From Actinostola sp. cb2023 (Eukaryota > Cnidaria > Anthozoa > Actiniaria > Actinostolidae): a stretch of 64,000 nt of DNA. The DNA is taken from NCBI GenBank assembly GCA_033675265.1, contig JAUJYZ010000084.1, positions 56,001-120,000 on the forward strand, given 5' to 3'. The position numbers and the translations under genes are program-made. Positions 33,085-44,816 of this stretch are shown here, in pieces (position 1 is the stretch's first letter; every line of letters starts with the position of its first letter). The notes beneath the pieces were generated by a model. It was not told the DNA's origin. It did no database searches and saw nothing but the letters and a program-made list of their open reading frames with translations.

Positions 33085-33741
33085 GGACGTTCGCGGGCAA
33101 AAAAACTAAACATGTTTTTTCCCTGAAACTTCGTATGGTGAAATAAGATCATTATAGAAGCTAAATGAGCAAATAAAAAATGGGGGTCACCGACTTCGCT
33201 ATGGAGCCAGATTTTTTCAAAGTATACCCTTTTTCTGATCGAAAATTACGTGCGTTCAATCCACGGAAAGTCGAGAATGACAGGAATTTTTTGGTAGAAA
33301 AACTAAACGGATTGCTAAAATTTTCTTCAAATGGCTATCTAAGAGTTTATAGAATAAAATTATGTACAAAGATTTGTGAATATGTAGAAACAACCTGTAG
33401 TTTTTGGCTCATGTTTACAGTCACCACGTAGCCATCGACGACTCTTTCGCGTGAAGGTAGGTTGAAGTTTTCATCTAAATTCGTGTTTTTATCAAAATCT
33501 AAACATGTTTTTTTCTTTAAATTTGGTACATGGGGAGCTTTTATGATTCTTTGTAAAATCACAAAATAAAAAATGGGGGTCACCGGTATCGTTCTCGAGA
33601 TATTAGCCGATGAAAATCGTCTACGTAACATGCGTGACTGGCTGCCATCTTGGACGTGAGGAAAGAGGACTGGACCGAGATGATTCGAACCTTGATTTTA
33701 TGCGCAGAAAAGATGCGCGTGAACAATGCGCGCGAACGTCC
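33085..33741. mobile_element. TTAA-flanked TIR element (657 bp)
   Basis: The ends GGACGTTCGCG and CGCGAACGTCC are flanked by TTAA at 33081-33084 and 33742-33745. The interior repeats ATGGGGGTCACCG twice (33181 and 33574). The same phrase at about 51238 marks a fragment of a relative. The small ORFs are not credible. Confidence 0.85.
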
Positions 33742-33988
33742 TTAAGTTAGTCACCCTTGACTCACAAAGGTGCGACCCCAGAGAATCATGGGAGATACTG
33801 TTTACCAAGTCTTTCTACCTGCCTTCCCAGACATTTCGACAACAAATTCAGCCATCTCATTCTAAATGTCACTTGACTTTGGTTCACCACAATGTTCTTG
33901 TTTAGTACAAGACGTCAGTTAATGAAGAATATGGCTGCAAATAGAAACCCCCATGATCCTTCAGGGTCGCACCTTTCACCCTTTTCGG

Positions 33989-34084
33989 TAGCCTGCGTAG
34001 CCAGGCTCTGAGGGGAAAGGAGGGGAAGCCGGAGGGGTGCCCCTTCCCATTCCCTTCCCCTAGAACCTGGCTATGCAGGCTACC
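33989..34084. repeat. GTAGCCTGCGTAGCCAGG hairpin
   Basis: GTAGCCTGCGTAGCCAGG / CCTGGCTATGCAGGCTAC arms enclose G- and C-rich inner arms (GAGGGGAAAGG and CCCTTCCCCT). It resembles common invertebrate palindromic MITEs. Confidence 0.75.
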
Positions 34085-34697
34085 TTTTCGGGGGACTAAC
34101 ATAATTGATTTTATAGGTGTATATTTCAAAAACTAAAGAAAGAAAAAGGTACTGGCCACTGCATGGTATAATAAAACCAGAGTAAAAGTAATTAAACAGA
34201 TCCATGGCCTAATTATAAAATTATTGGAAACACTATGGGGGGGGGGAGGGGGTCATCACTAAAATGTGAATTATGAGAGGGGGACTGCTCGCCATTTTCG
34301 TGCCTTAAGGGGGGGGGCCTTGGCAAACTTATCTTCCGGGAAAAAAATTATCCCCTCCCACCCCCCTACATTAATAATGACCGGTCCCTTAACTCAACTC
34401 AAGTCTCAAGAGACCACTAATTGTCTATTGCTGAAATGTATTGATAATAATGCATAATTCTGCACACTTGTTGGAAGAGCAAAATGCAATAACAATAACA
34501 GTAATTACAAATTTAAACAATATATGGTGTCAGTTCATGCGTTTAGGATACATGTATCTAGCATTTTGTTATTGTGTCCACTGATATGAGATAAGCAATT
34601 CTGTGTTACCTGTAGTAATGCAATGGTAAGTTCTTCTGCAGTTACAGAATTGTTTGTGATTCTTCCCAAATAAGCGAATCTTCACAATCATGTGTTT

Positions 34698-35291
34698 CCC
34701 GACGTAGTCAATCGATACAAATCGATATCGATACAAATCGATAAAAATCAAGTGATGGTTATCGATTTTTAACGGAAATCGGTAGAAATCGATAGAGAAA
34801 AAAAGTGTGATATCGATTTTTATCGATTTTTATCGATTTTTAACGGTTTGCTGTTTGCGCGTAATAATGTGTTGAATATCATTTGATTGACCCTAGAGTA
34901 CAATTACCGAGACGCATAAACCAAACTACTATTGACAACTGCAACTTCTTTTATTCTAAAATCAATATATATATATTTATTGTTATTATCTTTTTATTTA
35001 TTAACGATACTACCGACGTAACAAGATGTAGATGTAGATATGGGTGTTCAATGTAGCAAGTCACCTCAGATCGAGTCCTCACTAATAAACAAAACGATCC
35101 ACAGAAGGAAAACGATAAAAACGATAAATCACGTCAATCGATAAAAATCGATATTAAAGAAAAAAAGTGTGATATCGATTTTTACCGATTGATCGATACA
35201 AATCGATATCAATCAATTCAAGGATATCGATTTTTACCGATTTATCGATTGGCAAATCGATATCGAGTTTTTATCGATTGACTACGTCGGG
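34698..35291. mobile_element. ATCGAT-rich TIR element (594 bp) with 7-bp target duplication
   Basis: The ends are CCCGACGTAGTCAATCGATA and ATCGATTGACTACGTCGGG. The direct repeats TGTGTTT lie at 34691-34697 and 35292-35298. Both subterminal regions are packed with copies of ATCGAT in phrases such as GATATCGATTTTTA and ACAAATCGATA, in both orientations. The middle (about 34850-35100) is unrelated AT-rich DNA. No transposase. Confidence 0.9.
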
Positions 35292-35909
35292 TGTGTTTGT
35301 GCCGTAATAGGCAAACAATAATTACTGTTAGTCTCCAAAGACCAATATGCCATAATGGGCAGATAGCTTAGGGACAACACCTCTGTGTCAGGGATGGATC
35401 TACTTCGAAGAGCATCCAGATAAAGTCGATCTCCTTCGACAAGCAATGAAGCATCTGATCTACCATGCCGGCGGTCCATTGTTCGATTGGTAAATTCCGA
35501 GCAAATCATAGGCGGCTGAAAAACGCATAAAAGAACACTGTCTTCCCCGTGAAATGTCACTAAAGCGTTCGTAGCCTTGATGAATGCTTCCAGCAATAAA
35601 TAAGTTTGAGTTTGACATAATTATACTGCGAATACCTCGGTCAAAACAACAACGAACTAATCGTCTACAAGGTGCTTTGAACGTACAATGTATGTAATCA
35701 TTTATGATGAACCCCGCTGGACACATGTACTGCATGCTGTATACTGCTGTCCGAGCATTGTCGAAGTTGATCCGACCACGTTCCGAAAAATCCGGCAGGA
35801 CAAACACAAATCGAGATTTTTGCTGGCATCTAGCACACAGGGATCCCAACATAAACACAGGGAAACCGTCAAGAATAGTGTTGCTGCTCGCCTTACGGCT
35901 TCGCAGCAA
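35282..35909 (-). other. Possible degenerate exons (minus strand), unassigned
   Basis: Two overlapping minus-strand frames (35282-35596, with MLEAFIKATNALVTFHGED, and 35460-35909) have mixed, non-repetitive composition. A donor-like ACAGAG|GTGTTG lies near 35377-35388. No family was recognised and the frames conflict, so at best one is coding. The plus-strand ORFs here overlap them. Confidence 0.2.
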
Positions 35910-37700
35910 TAATAATTTAGCGCGCGCAACTTACAACGGTTTACGGTACTGGCGCGATCATATTGCTGTTGTAGCTCTTACCAATTGCTTCAGTGTATAG
36001 AGATTAACTGAAGAGTGGACTGACTTCACGTCGGTCTACGAAACAAATTGTATTAAACTCTATGTACTCAAAAACCGAGTAGTATACACATTGGTTAAAT
36101 TCGCTCCTTCATTGTAGAGCACTATCTTGGTTTCACCGGTGAACTTCACCTGAATAATAATAATAATATATATATATATAATATACGACTGATCTCGATA
36201 TATATATGGTACCCGTATGGGCCTGTTGTCTATTTATAACTATTAAGCCTCTTATTCCTAACTATCGTTGTCACTTAGGAAATCTTATACGGCTAAGCTA
36301 TTTAGACGGATGTTCTACTTACAAGGTCTTTATAGGTCTTTATAGGACTTTATGTAACAAAATGGGTGCGAACAAAACACGGACCAGACGGACGGAACAG
36401 CATTTCTGTGCTTTCTTAACTGACATTATCGAAAACATTTGTGATTTTCTTGATGTTTATGATGACAATATTTAAAATCATGACTTCACCAGTGGTCTGA
36501 GCGCTGCGGCTGATCCATCAGCGACCACCGTTCCCTTCTCTCTACTCCTGACCACATATACAGGCTATCACTACATACCCAAACTCATCGGACGAATCAA
36601 GCATCCACTTGTGTATGTTCAATGTTATCACACGGTAGAACAACATCAACATCTAATATCGGTTTGTAGGTTGGATAATTCATGACAACAATTTTGTATC
36701 TTCAACCTTAGTTTTACTAAAAACTGCCAAGCTGTCGGGCTAAGCGCCCATCTTCAGCGCTAAATGCTTAAATTAAAATCTAATTACAACGGCTCAAAAT
36801 CGAACAACGCTAGAGTTACTGAATATTGAGTAAATACAATGAATGAAAAAAGTGCGCGAGGAATAGAAAATGAAATATTAACTCGTATAGGAACTGAAAA
36901 TAATATATAGAAAGGTAGCCAGAAAACCAGCGCGAGATGAACTATAAAAATAGAAATAAAATACGTGAATGAGTAAACGAATGAATGAACGAATGAGTGA
37001 ATGAATGAACGAATGGATGAATCAACATCGTGTTAGTAATGGTCGATAGTTTGTTTAAATGACTGACCAAATTCTCCTCATTGGTTTGAATGAAATTGTG
37101 GATAAATTTGAATTTTTTGGATAAATTGTATTTATTTTTTATTTATTTTTTTTATTTTTTTTTATTATTATTTTCTTTAAAAAGTCGAAATAATGTAAAT
37201 AATAGCAAGAAAGATTCCTGTTGAGTACCTTGACCTTAATTCCCCCGGCTTAGCTCTTCCCGTTTCCCATATACTGTACTCTCTTTACTTTGAGGTCAAC
37301 CGAGGATTAAACATTCGAAATCATTATCGTCTTAATGACACTGGAAAAATATTCCAGAAAAGATATGAACAGTCGGTAATTCTCATTAAAATAATTTTTT
37401 TCATGAATAATTTGATTCGAAAAAATGTGAAAATTCAAATTAGTTTCACAACGATCCCGCCGTCGGGTGTCGCACAAGAGATACATGCACCCATACCCCC
37501 TACAGCGGCATTCTTGTTTTCTCAACGCAATCGATATGTTTTTAAAAGCTGGACAGATTTCTGTGATCATGAAATAGTGGATCAAAATGCAAGAAGACAC
37601 CGCTAGCTAGTAAACTGGATACAAAGAAGCAATACTAATTACACCTGCAACAGGTACTGTATTTGATTTGGCTATCCTAAGTGGATTCATTCATGAATAA
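35910..37700. other. Gene-free stretch with simple repeats
   Basis: (TA)n-type tract at about 36158-36184, a degenerate GAATGAAC/GAATGAGT tetramer tract at about 36966-37022, and T-rich sequence at 37128-37175. No exon recognised; the ORF at 36206-36475 has no family features. Confidence 0.5.
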
Positions 37701-37701
37701 A

Positions 37702-37802
37702 AAGCAATAACTCCACGTTAAAACACATCAATGTTTCCCACCTGGGGCTCAGATTTTTCTGTAGTGGTTGATGTGTGTTTTAACGTGGGGTTCATCATTG
37801 CT
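37702..37802. repeat. Hairpin with CCACGTTAAAACACATCAA arms
   Basis: AAGCAATAACTCCACGTTAA ... CACATCAA is mirrored by TTGATGTGTGTTTTAACGTG and ATTGCTT about 35 bp away. Likely a very small MITE. Confidence 0.7.
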
Positions 37803-38284
37803 TCTTAATTTTATTCGTGGTGTATTTTATACGATTTGTGACGGTCTTCTCGTGACTACATACATGTGAATTGAATGTGAATTGGAGTGAATTGACGTCT
37901 CAACTACTGAAATAATGGCCAACTGATTTCACAACAAAACCGATAAACTCATTGTTAACCCGATAAACGAATCTATATCGTATACAATGAATGGACGTTT
38001 TGAACCTTTTAAAATTGGGCTACTGTATTTTCGAGAACTACTAAAATGCTCAGCAGTTAAAATATATCAAGCTATGGCAAATTCAAATACTGATATTACC
38101 TTTTTTTAGATGCTACTTCATTGCTATAAATGGCAAGCTTACAGTGCCACAGAAATCGATGATTGATCATTGAGTACTAACAATTATAAATACTTAGATT
38201 TTAACCAAAGAACTACATTTATTACTAAGAAACTATTTCAGAAAAGTACTAAAACCTTGGACAGCAGTAGACATCGCAACGTGA

Positions 38285-38925
38285 CCTCGGTATATAGCTA
38301 GTCGATAATTACTCGGTATATAGCTAGTCGATAACTACTCGGTATATAGCTAGTCGATAACTACTCGGTATATAGCTAGTCGATAATTACTCGTATATAT
38401 AGCTAGTCGATAACTACTCGGTATATAGCTAGTCGATAATTACTCGGTATATAGCTAGTCGATATAACTACTCGGTATATAGCTAGTCGATAGCTACTCG
38501 GTATATATATAGCTACTACTCGGTATATCTAGTCGATAACTACTCGGTATATAGCTAGTACTCGGTATATAGCTAGTCGATAGCTACTCGGTATATAGCT
38601 AGTCGATAGCTACTACTCGGTATATAGCTAGTCGAGAACTACTCGGTATATAGCTAGTCGATAGCTACTCGGTATATATTCGATAATTACTCGGTAAATA
38701 TTCGATAACTACTCGGTAAATATTCGATAACTACTCGGTAAATATTCGATGACTACTCGGTAAATATTCGATAATTACTCGGTAAAAATATTCGATAACT
38801 ACTCGGTAAATATTCGATAATTACTCGGTAATTCTATAACTACTCGGTAAATATTCGATAATTACTTGGTAAATATTCGATAACTACTCGGTAAATACTC
38901 GATAACTACTCGGGCCATAAGACAC
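38285..38925. repeat. Minisatellite, CTACTCGGTATATAGCTAGT then CGATAA
   Basis: Units of about 24-28 bp. The proximal half has CTCGGTATATAGCTAGTCGA and the distal half has shortened to CTCGGTAAATATTCGATAA. There are about 24 imperfect copies with local deletions. No coding potential. Confidence 0.95.
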
Positions 38926-39184
38926 GGCGTTATTCTAATAAATTATTCAATTACTACTAAACGACTGTAAAAAGAACAATTGATACGCGCATTTGATCAT
39001 ATATATCCATATGCGAATTTGCGCCATATAAATATTACATTTTAATATATAGTCTCTTCTTCGTAAAATTGATATCTTCACACGTGAAGATAACATGTCG
39101 TAAAGTAAAAATTATTTCAAAACGAAAAAAAATGTTTCATCGATAATTATATAATAAACAGAATATTACAAGTAATAACCTCTA

Positions 39185-39187
<3 letters not shown>

Positions 39188-39232
<45 letters not shown>
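39188..39232. repeat. (ATT)n microsatellite
   Basis: About 15 uninterrupted ATT triplets, 170 bp upstream of the BTB-Kelch gene. Confidence 0.95.
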
Positions 39233-39233
<1 letters not shown>

Positions 39234-39405
39234 TTAATTTTTTTTTAATCAGTGACTACCGGCGGCATGCAGGCCCAGCATACAATGCGCGTCAGAGTGT
39301 GACACATCACCGGCAAAATAACATGTAGATTTCCAGTCATTTGAAATAATAATGAGTTTAATTTAGAATAAATTTGACTTTCTAATTTCATTTGATTTCG
39401 TTCAG

Positions 39406-41079
39406 ATGTACAGAGACAAGATGCTTGATCGATTGAACAGTCTTCGCTGTGATGCCTTGCTGTGTGATGTTTTCATCACCGCACAATGCCACGAGTTCCA
39501 CGCCCACCGGGCAGTCCTCGCAGCGTCAAGTGATTATTTTAAAGCTCTCTTCACAACCGCAATGGTGGAGAAAAACACTGACCGAATCAATCTGGACGTT
39601 TCGGCATTCATCGTTGAGGAATTGTTGACATTCCTCTACACTGGGAAAACCGCGCTACGAGACGATAACGTCAAAGAGCTTCTAATCGCTGCAGATTATC
39701 TAGTGCTTGACGAGCTCAAGTCAAAATGTGTTGACTATCTCACAAGCGTACTTTCATTTGATAATTGCATTGAGGTCCTTTCGTTATCAACACACTGCAA
39801 TTGTCCAATATTACGAGAAAAGGTCCATAGTTACATTCTCAAAGACTTTCACACGATTATGAGGCACTTTGAGTTCACATTGATGGGCGTGGATGACCTG
39901 GAGTGGTTCGTCTGTAGCGAGCGATGATGTTATTGTGCATAGCGAAGAAGACGTATTACAAGCGATAATCACTTGGGTGAAGTATAGATCAGAGGAGCGT
40001 GAGCAGTATTTTGAAAGGTTGTTCCAGCATGTTCGTCTAGGTTCCTTGAAAGAGGAACTTCTAAACGAGCTCATTGAGACCAACTCGCTCGTGGCACGCA
40101 GCGCTTTCTGTTCAACACGCATCCGCCAGCATCTATCCATGTCCAATACCAAGCAAGTGGCTCAACCGAGGAAATATCTGCGCAAAGATGACAACGCCCT
40201 GGTGTGCATAGGAGGGATGTCTAGAGGAAGGACCCTCAATGACGTCATGGCCTTGGATCCTCATGAAGGCAAATGGCTGCGCTTAAGTGACATGATGTCG
40301 AGCGAGAGGAACACGTTGTCATTTCGTGTCATGGTCTTCTCTACGTGATAGGCGGGATGAAACACCCGAACAACATAGACTGCTACAATCCAAGTTTGAA
40401 CGCTTGGTCAACCGTGGCCGTCCTGCCAGAAAGGGCTATTTCCTCAGTGGGAGTTTGCATTGACGGGAGAATCCTTATCATGGGCGGTAAGAACGGTTTC
40501 GAGACGGTGGCTTTAATGCAGTGGTACGACACCTCTAGTAACGCCGTGGGGATTTCAGTACCATTGACATTCCCTCGTATAGCTCTAGACGCAGTCGTCC
40601 TGAATGGCAACGTGTATGCCATAGGTGGCTGTAGCTATGGCAACGACTCCCTCGACATCGTCGAGAGACTGGACCCAACTTGTGAAACAAAGTGGACGCT
40701 GGTTTCTCCAATGAAGAACCGTCGGAAGTACGCATGCGCAGAGGTGCTGTCAGGCGGCAAGATCATGGTCGTTGGTGGATACCAGGACACTTGTCCAACT
40801 GCTCTGACCAGTTGTGAGGTTTACAATCCCGAAGCCAATGACTGGACAGAGATTTGTAGTCTGATTTTACCTCGTGCTGCGGCAGGCCTGGCTTGTGTTG
40901 ATAACCGTGTGTACATTGTAGGGGGACGAAGCGATCGCATAAGCACCGACACTATAGAATATTACGACGAAGACAATGACAAATGGTGCATGTCGACGAC
41001 ATTGCTACCACACCCCTGTGCGTGGTTACAATGCGGTGTGGTTGCACTCTCGGAGATATCACATCTCAAAGATGCATGA
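39406..41079 (+). pseudogene. BTB-BACK-Kelch protein (KLHL-like) with two frame breaks
   Basis: A single block of coding sequence of about 557 codons, the usual KLHL length. KLHL proteins are substrate adaptors of Cullin-3 ubiquitin ligases. BTB: LRCDALLCDVFITAQCHEF, HRAVLAASSDYFKALF and LLTFLYTGK (residues 1-125). BACK: HSEEDVLQAIITWVKY. Six Kelch repeats follow, with GG signatures in CIGGM, VIGGM, IMGGK, AIGGC, VVGGY and IVGGR. The frame changes near 39908-39922, where one extra base in GTCTGTAGCG restores VVASDDVIVHSEED when ignored. It changes again near 40325-40345, where HGLLYVIGGM continues in another frame. No other stops occur. A consensus acceptor (TTTGATTTCGTTCAG) precedes the ATG, so an upstream non-coding exon is possible. 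Either a recent pseudogene or assembly indels. Confidence 0.88.
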
Positions 41080-41157
41080 CGTTGTAGACACTCGGTGTGT
41101 CATTGCACAGCATAGCCAAGTCCTATATGGCCGTACGAACATCTGACTGAGTGACCT

Positions 41158-41308
41158 GGCCCCGATTGCACGAAAGGTGAATAGCGCTATCCACCGAATA
41201 ACTCTTATCCAACTGAGATAAAAGTTATTGGATAACTGCATCAGTTTTATCCGTTGGATAAGACTTATCCGGTGGATAGCGATATTCACCTTTCGTGCAA
41301 CCGGGGCC
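41158..41308. mobile_element. Palindromic MITE, GGCCCCG family
   Basis: GGCCCCGATTGCACGAAAGG is mirrored by CCTTTCGTGCAACCGGGGCC. The inner arms are rich in TTATCC/GGATAA. It lies 80 bp after the Kelch stop codon. A relative is at 59177-59282. Confidence 0.85.
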
Positions 41309-42168
41309 TGGTCCACTGCAGTAATCCGTAGATGCTCCGTTACCAAGGAGAAGCATTGAAACATTCCTTTAGAATAATAAATAGAATTGTGCTTATTCTC
41401 ATAATTACTCGACATGCCGTCGATACGACGTTTACGATTTGGGCAAATGTTGCGCTTACGTTTCGATTCTTATATTGGGAATGTATTGGACATGTTTTGT
41501 TGGCTTGTGGTGCTGTATTTATTTCCTATAGCTAGTTTTGATTCTAATTTTTATATCTTCAGTATTGATCCGCATTTAAAATTGAAAAGGAGATTTTAAA
41601 ATATGCTATAAATTTGTTGGTGTTGGAGTTAGATACTTCATTCGATATAGCTTTCAGTATAGTAATATTTTTATAATGCTTTTATAACCAATTTCATCTA
41701 GCTTATTTAGTGTTTTTCATTTCTATATTTTCTTTCTTATAATAATAATAGTAATAATATTTTTTATTTTATTTTTTAATAATAATGGATAACTTTATTT
41801 CTCGAAACAAATAAGAGATAATAAATAGATTAAAAAATCCTTATTTACAAAATTTGAAATAATCGCTTGGATTGTTGCTTGGACTGTTCAATAACAATTA
41901 ACTAAATATATAATAATAATAATAATAATCTTTATTTTGAGTGGGTTACAAATACAGCAAATACAACAATACTGATTTCCAATTTGGCTCACTAGATACA
42001 ATAACTACTGATTACAATAATTACAGAACAATACTAGTTACAATCGAAAACACTGACATAATGAGATAATATTTTACAATAAATAGAATTATAAAATAAA
42101 CTACAATAGAATTTAATTAGTTAATTAAAAATGTGATATTATACGGTGAAGATGTATTAATTTTATAG
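41309..42168. other. Gene-free, AT-rich spacer
   Basis: AAT/ATT runs at about 41740 and 41915, the latter followed by CTTTATTTTGAGTGGGTTAC, again a retroposon-like tail. No exon recognised. Confidence 0.5.
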
Positions 42169-42397
42169 TAGAATGATTCCAAGAAACCTGGGTATTACTA
42201 ACTACACCAATACACACTATTAGACACTCACTCGTTTTTTTTTTCTTTTGTTCCTTTTTTTTTTTTCTTCCTCTTTTTTTTTTTTTTAATCTGAATATTT
42301 ATTACAAATCTTTATATATTACAAATCTTTTGTTACTTTGCATCTAATAAACACTGACAGCTAATTAGTAGTGCCCAGGTTTATTGGAATCACTCTA
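42169..42397. mobile_element. Single copy of the 127-bp TIR element, expanded by T-runs
   Basis: The left end is TAGAATGATTCCAAGAAACC and the right end GGTTTATTGGAATCACTCTA, with both TIRs complete. It matches the unit arrayed at 16137-18357, but the TGTTTTCTTTTGTTCC part is expanded by poly-T and a short ATTTATTACAAATC duplication to 229 bp. Confidence 0.88.
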
Positions 42398-42450
42398 ATC
42401 TTGTAAAGCACTTTCGAATATTTAAAATTGCAGCGCTATATAAATTCAAT

Positions 42451-42580
42451 CAGATTGATTCCATAAGTCGGTCTGTTCGCTCTTTGTCGATTCAGATTTT
42501 CGCTCGCTCACCGTCGCTAGGTGAGCGACCTCCATGCAGGGTCAGAAGAAGCGAAAACAGCGACTTATGGAATCAGTCTA
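42451..42580. mobile_element. MITE with 9-bp target duplication (130 bp)
   Basis: TIRs CAGATTGATTCCATAAGTCG and CGACTTATGGAATCAGTCTA; direct repeats AAATTCAAT at 42442-42450 and 42581-42589. The size of the duplication suggests a Mutator-like mobiliser. It interrupts a GCGCTATATAAATTC tail of a dispersed repeat. A small central hairpin (GCTCACCGTCGCTAGGTGAGC) is present. Confidence 0.87.
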
Positions 42581-42640
42581 AAATTCAATTATTGTTATTA
42601 TTATTTATGAGTAGTATCAGGTTTGAGTTTTCAGTTTGAC

Positions 42641-42898
42641 TGACTAGCCTCGTGTCCAAGTGAAATCTCTTTTGTGCAGCATCATGGACACGAGGCTAGT
42701 CAGTACAAAACAATTGTAATTTAAATTGGCAGCCATTATGGACACGAGGCTAGTCAGTCCAAAACAATTGTAATTTAAATTGGCAGCCATCATGGACACG
42801 AGGCTAGTCAGTCCAAAACAATTGTAATTTAAATTGGCAGCCATCATGGACACGGGGCTAGTCAGTCAATAACAATTGTAATTTAAATTGGCAAACAT
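42641..42898. repeat. 54-bp tandem repeat (four units) with a hairpin head
   Basis: Units of ATGGACACGAGGCTAGTCAG, then CAAAACAATTGTAATTTAAA and TTGGCAGCC, start at about 42684, 42738, 42792 and 42846. Just before them TGACTAGCCTCGTGTCCA forms an inverted repeat with the first unit. The 54-bp period keeps a minus-strand frame open with an 18-residue repeat, but the array gives no sign of being a gene. Confidence 0.9.
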
Positions 42899-42924
42899 TT
42901 TTGCATTCGGTATATATGGTCCTT

Positions 42925-43116
42925 AGAGTCGTATTCGTACGAGTGGGAAGTAGTTACGGTACGGTTCGTGCCGTGCGGTGACCGTGCCATGTCCAAGCAT
43001 TCTGATTGGTTGAGAAATGATTTTGCGTGCTGTGATTGGTTGAATAGATGTCTTCGATTCCGTACCGTGACCGTAACTCCGTACCATAGGTTTCCCACTC
43101 ATACAAAAACGGCTCT
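42925..43116. mobile_element. TIR element (MITE)
   Basis: AGAGTCGTATTCGTACGAGT and the inverse ACTCATACAAAAACGGCTCT, then inner arms with GTTACGGTACGG and CCGTACC. The centre has two copies of CTGATTGG / GTGATTGG followed by TTGA. No ORF. Confidence 0.75.
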
Positions 43117-43530
43117 ATTGTTACTCTGTACAAAACTTACGCAAGCATAATCACTGAAGCGCAATTAAAGATGGTCATTTTTTATATCTATATCCGTGGC
43201 ACAAATTGTTATTTTTTCGTCACAAAAGAATGTCTCTGGAAGCGAGAGATGTTTGTAGATTCAACTGATAGTATAAAAGCTCACATTTTCGACACTGAAT
43301 TTTATTTTCGGCCTTTTAAACCTGACGTTCACTTGAGCGCATGCGCAATGTAATATATCAAAGGTACAAGAACAATATAGACTCCTGGGTTGAATAAACG
43401 ATGCGACTTCCAGGCGTTTTGAAATTAATTGGTTGAATAACTCTTTCCGGCGATTGTTTGATTAGCTTCTCAAACCATTAATAATTCTTGGAGAAATTCA
43501 AAGTTAAAGTTGAAAAAATTGTATGCTAAT

Positions 43531-43672
43531 AAGGCCGTGTTTACACGTGGTTTACTGAAGTAAACGAGTTACCGAACCTTGGTTGAAATTAGAAAACTAT
43601 TGTTTCTTGAGCGGTTAACCTTAGTTTTCTGATTTGTACCTTGGTAAAGTGCTCAAGTGTAAACACGGCATT
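43531..43672. mobile_element. TIR element, GCCGTGTTTACAC family
   Basis: AAGGCCGTGTTTACACG and GTGTAAACACGGCATT ends; the inner part contains GTAAACGAGTTACCGAACC and TTGGTAAAG. A truncated relative runs off the end of the window at 63929. Confidence 0.8.
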
Positions 43673-44356
43673 AGTCGATAAGTGATTTTCTTTGTATTGT
43701 CCTCATGGATTATTAATGAGTTTGAGAACATAATTGAGCCCTATTTCATTTGAAAAGCGGCCTAACCCAATCATAAGCATGAGCATAATGATCAAATTTG
43801 TCCTTTGCTTGTGCTTGTTGTTCGTTTTCACATGACGCAAGTTATTATGCTTGCGTTTACGAGTCGTATATGAAAAGAAGTATATGAAAAGAAGGCTTTA
43901 CGACTCGTATTCATTGAATTGGATTTGAATTGGATTACTCCAAACGCCTGCAGAATTCAATAAAAGAGCTACCACAGTTCCAGTCACTCCAACGTTTTAC
44001 GTTGTAAACAAATAATTTGTAAGAGCAAGCTTTTACCATCAGTGTTCCTGCCAGGTTGGTTGTGATTGGCTGCATTGCTGCCATCGGAGTGGTTGGCGCC
44101 ATTGAAGACCGGCGTTTACACAGCTATGCAAAATGATTCTCTATTGAAAAAGATGACGTTTTAAAACTAATGATTTTTTGTGTTAGCACAGGAGATTAGC
44201 GATTAGGCTAGACAACTCAATCAAAATGTTCTGCATTTAAATACGAGAATTACTCTGCCAGCGCGACTGAGTCCGCAGCATTATAGTGGGAATATGATGC
44301 TTATAATTATCGATTAGCCTGTCTAATTATCTCCACAACTCGTATCCAAACAAGAC
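43673..44356. other. Upstream region of the first Stum-like exon
   Basis: No exon or repeat recognised. Two short direct repeats (AAAAGAAGTATATG, GAATTGGATTTGAATTGG) occur at 43870-43935. Confidence 0.45.
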
Positions 44357-44816
44357 ATGAACGGCGAAGAAGCCTCCGCTCACCCCAAAGACCCAGATCA
44401 CCGACTTTCGATAGCGTTGGACAAGCCTCTCGTACGAAGCCAGGACGGCGCCGTCCATATCCCAGGACATATCATCCTACCACTACCTTCTCTTGTCGTC
44501 CATCCGTTTCCAGGAGCCGTGCACCCGCTGAATAGTTTAGAAGAGCGAAGTTTATCAGATGTTAGAAAGACAAGTCAAGGTTGGACGGCACCGAGCACTT
44601 CTGCCTTGCCAACTACACAGTTAGACTATGAAATGCAGGAAGATTGGGTATACGAAGCGTATAACTCGAGGTTTAACCGAGACCAAAGACGCGTTAGCGT
44701 AGCGAGTATAGGCGGTGATCATCCTACGAGGGCTATCATCATCGCTGCTCTGCCAATACTACCAATGAGAGCTGCTGTGGTTTGCTTGGTGTTCAATATT
44801 TTTATTCCTGGTTTTG
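44357..44816 (+). CDS. Stum/SPEC3-like protein, isolated first exon
   Basis: ATG starts MNGEEASAHPKDPDHR, a polar, proline-rich N-terminal region of about 130 residues with a basic RDQRRVSVAS segment that looks like a kinase site. It ends in MRAAVVCLVFNIFIPGFG, the start of the conserved Stum/SPEC3 domain (a hydrophobic segment ending NIxIPGxG). Donor GTGAGT follows TTTTG at 44817, phase 1. No matching second exon was found before 53324. The exon at 57010 (GTIISGF...) is in the correct phase to follow it, so this may be an alternative first exon of the downstream gene or a partial tandem duplicate. Reading through the donor adds 20 residues before a stop at 44879. Confidence 0.75.
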
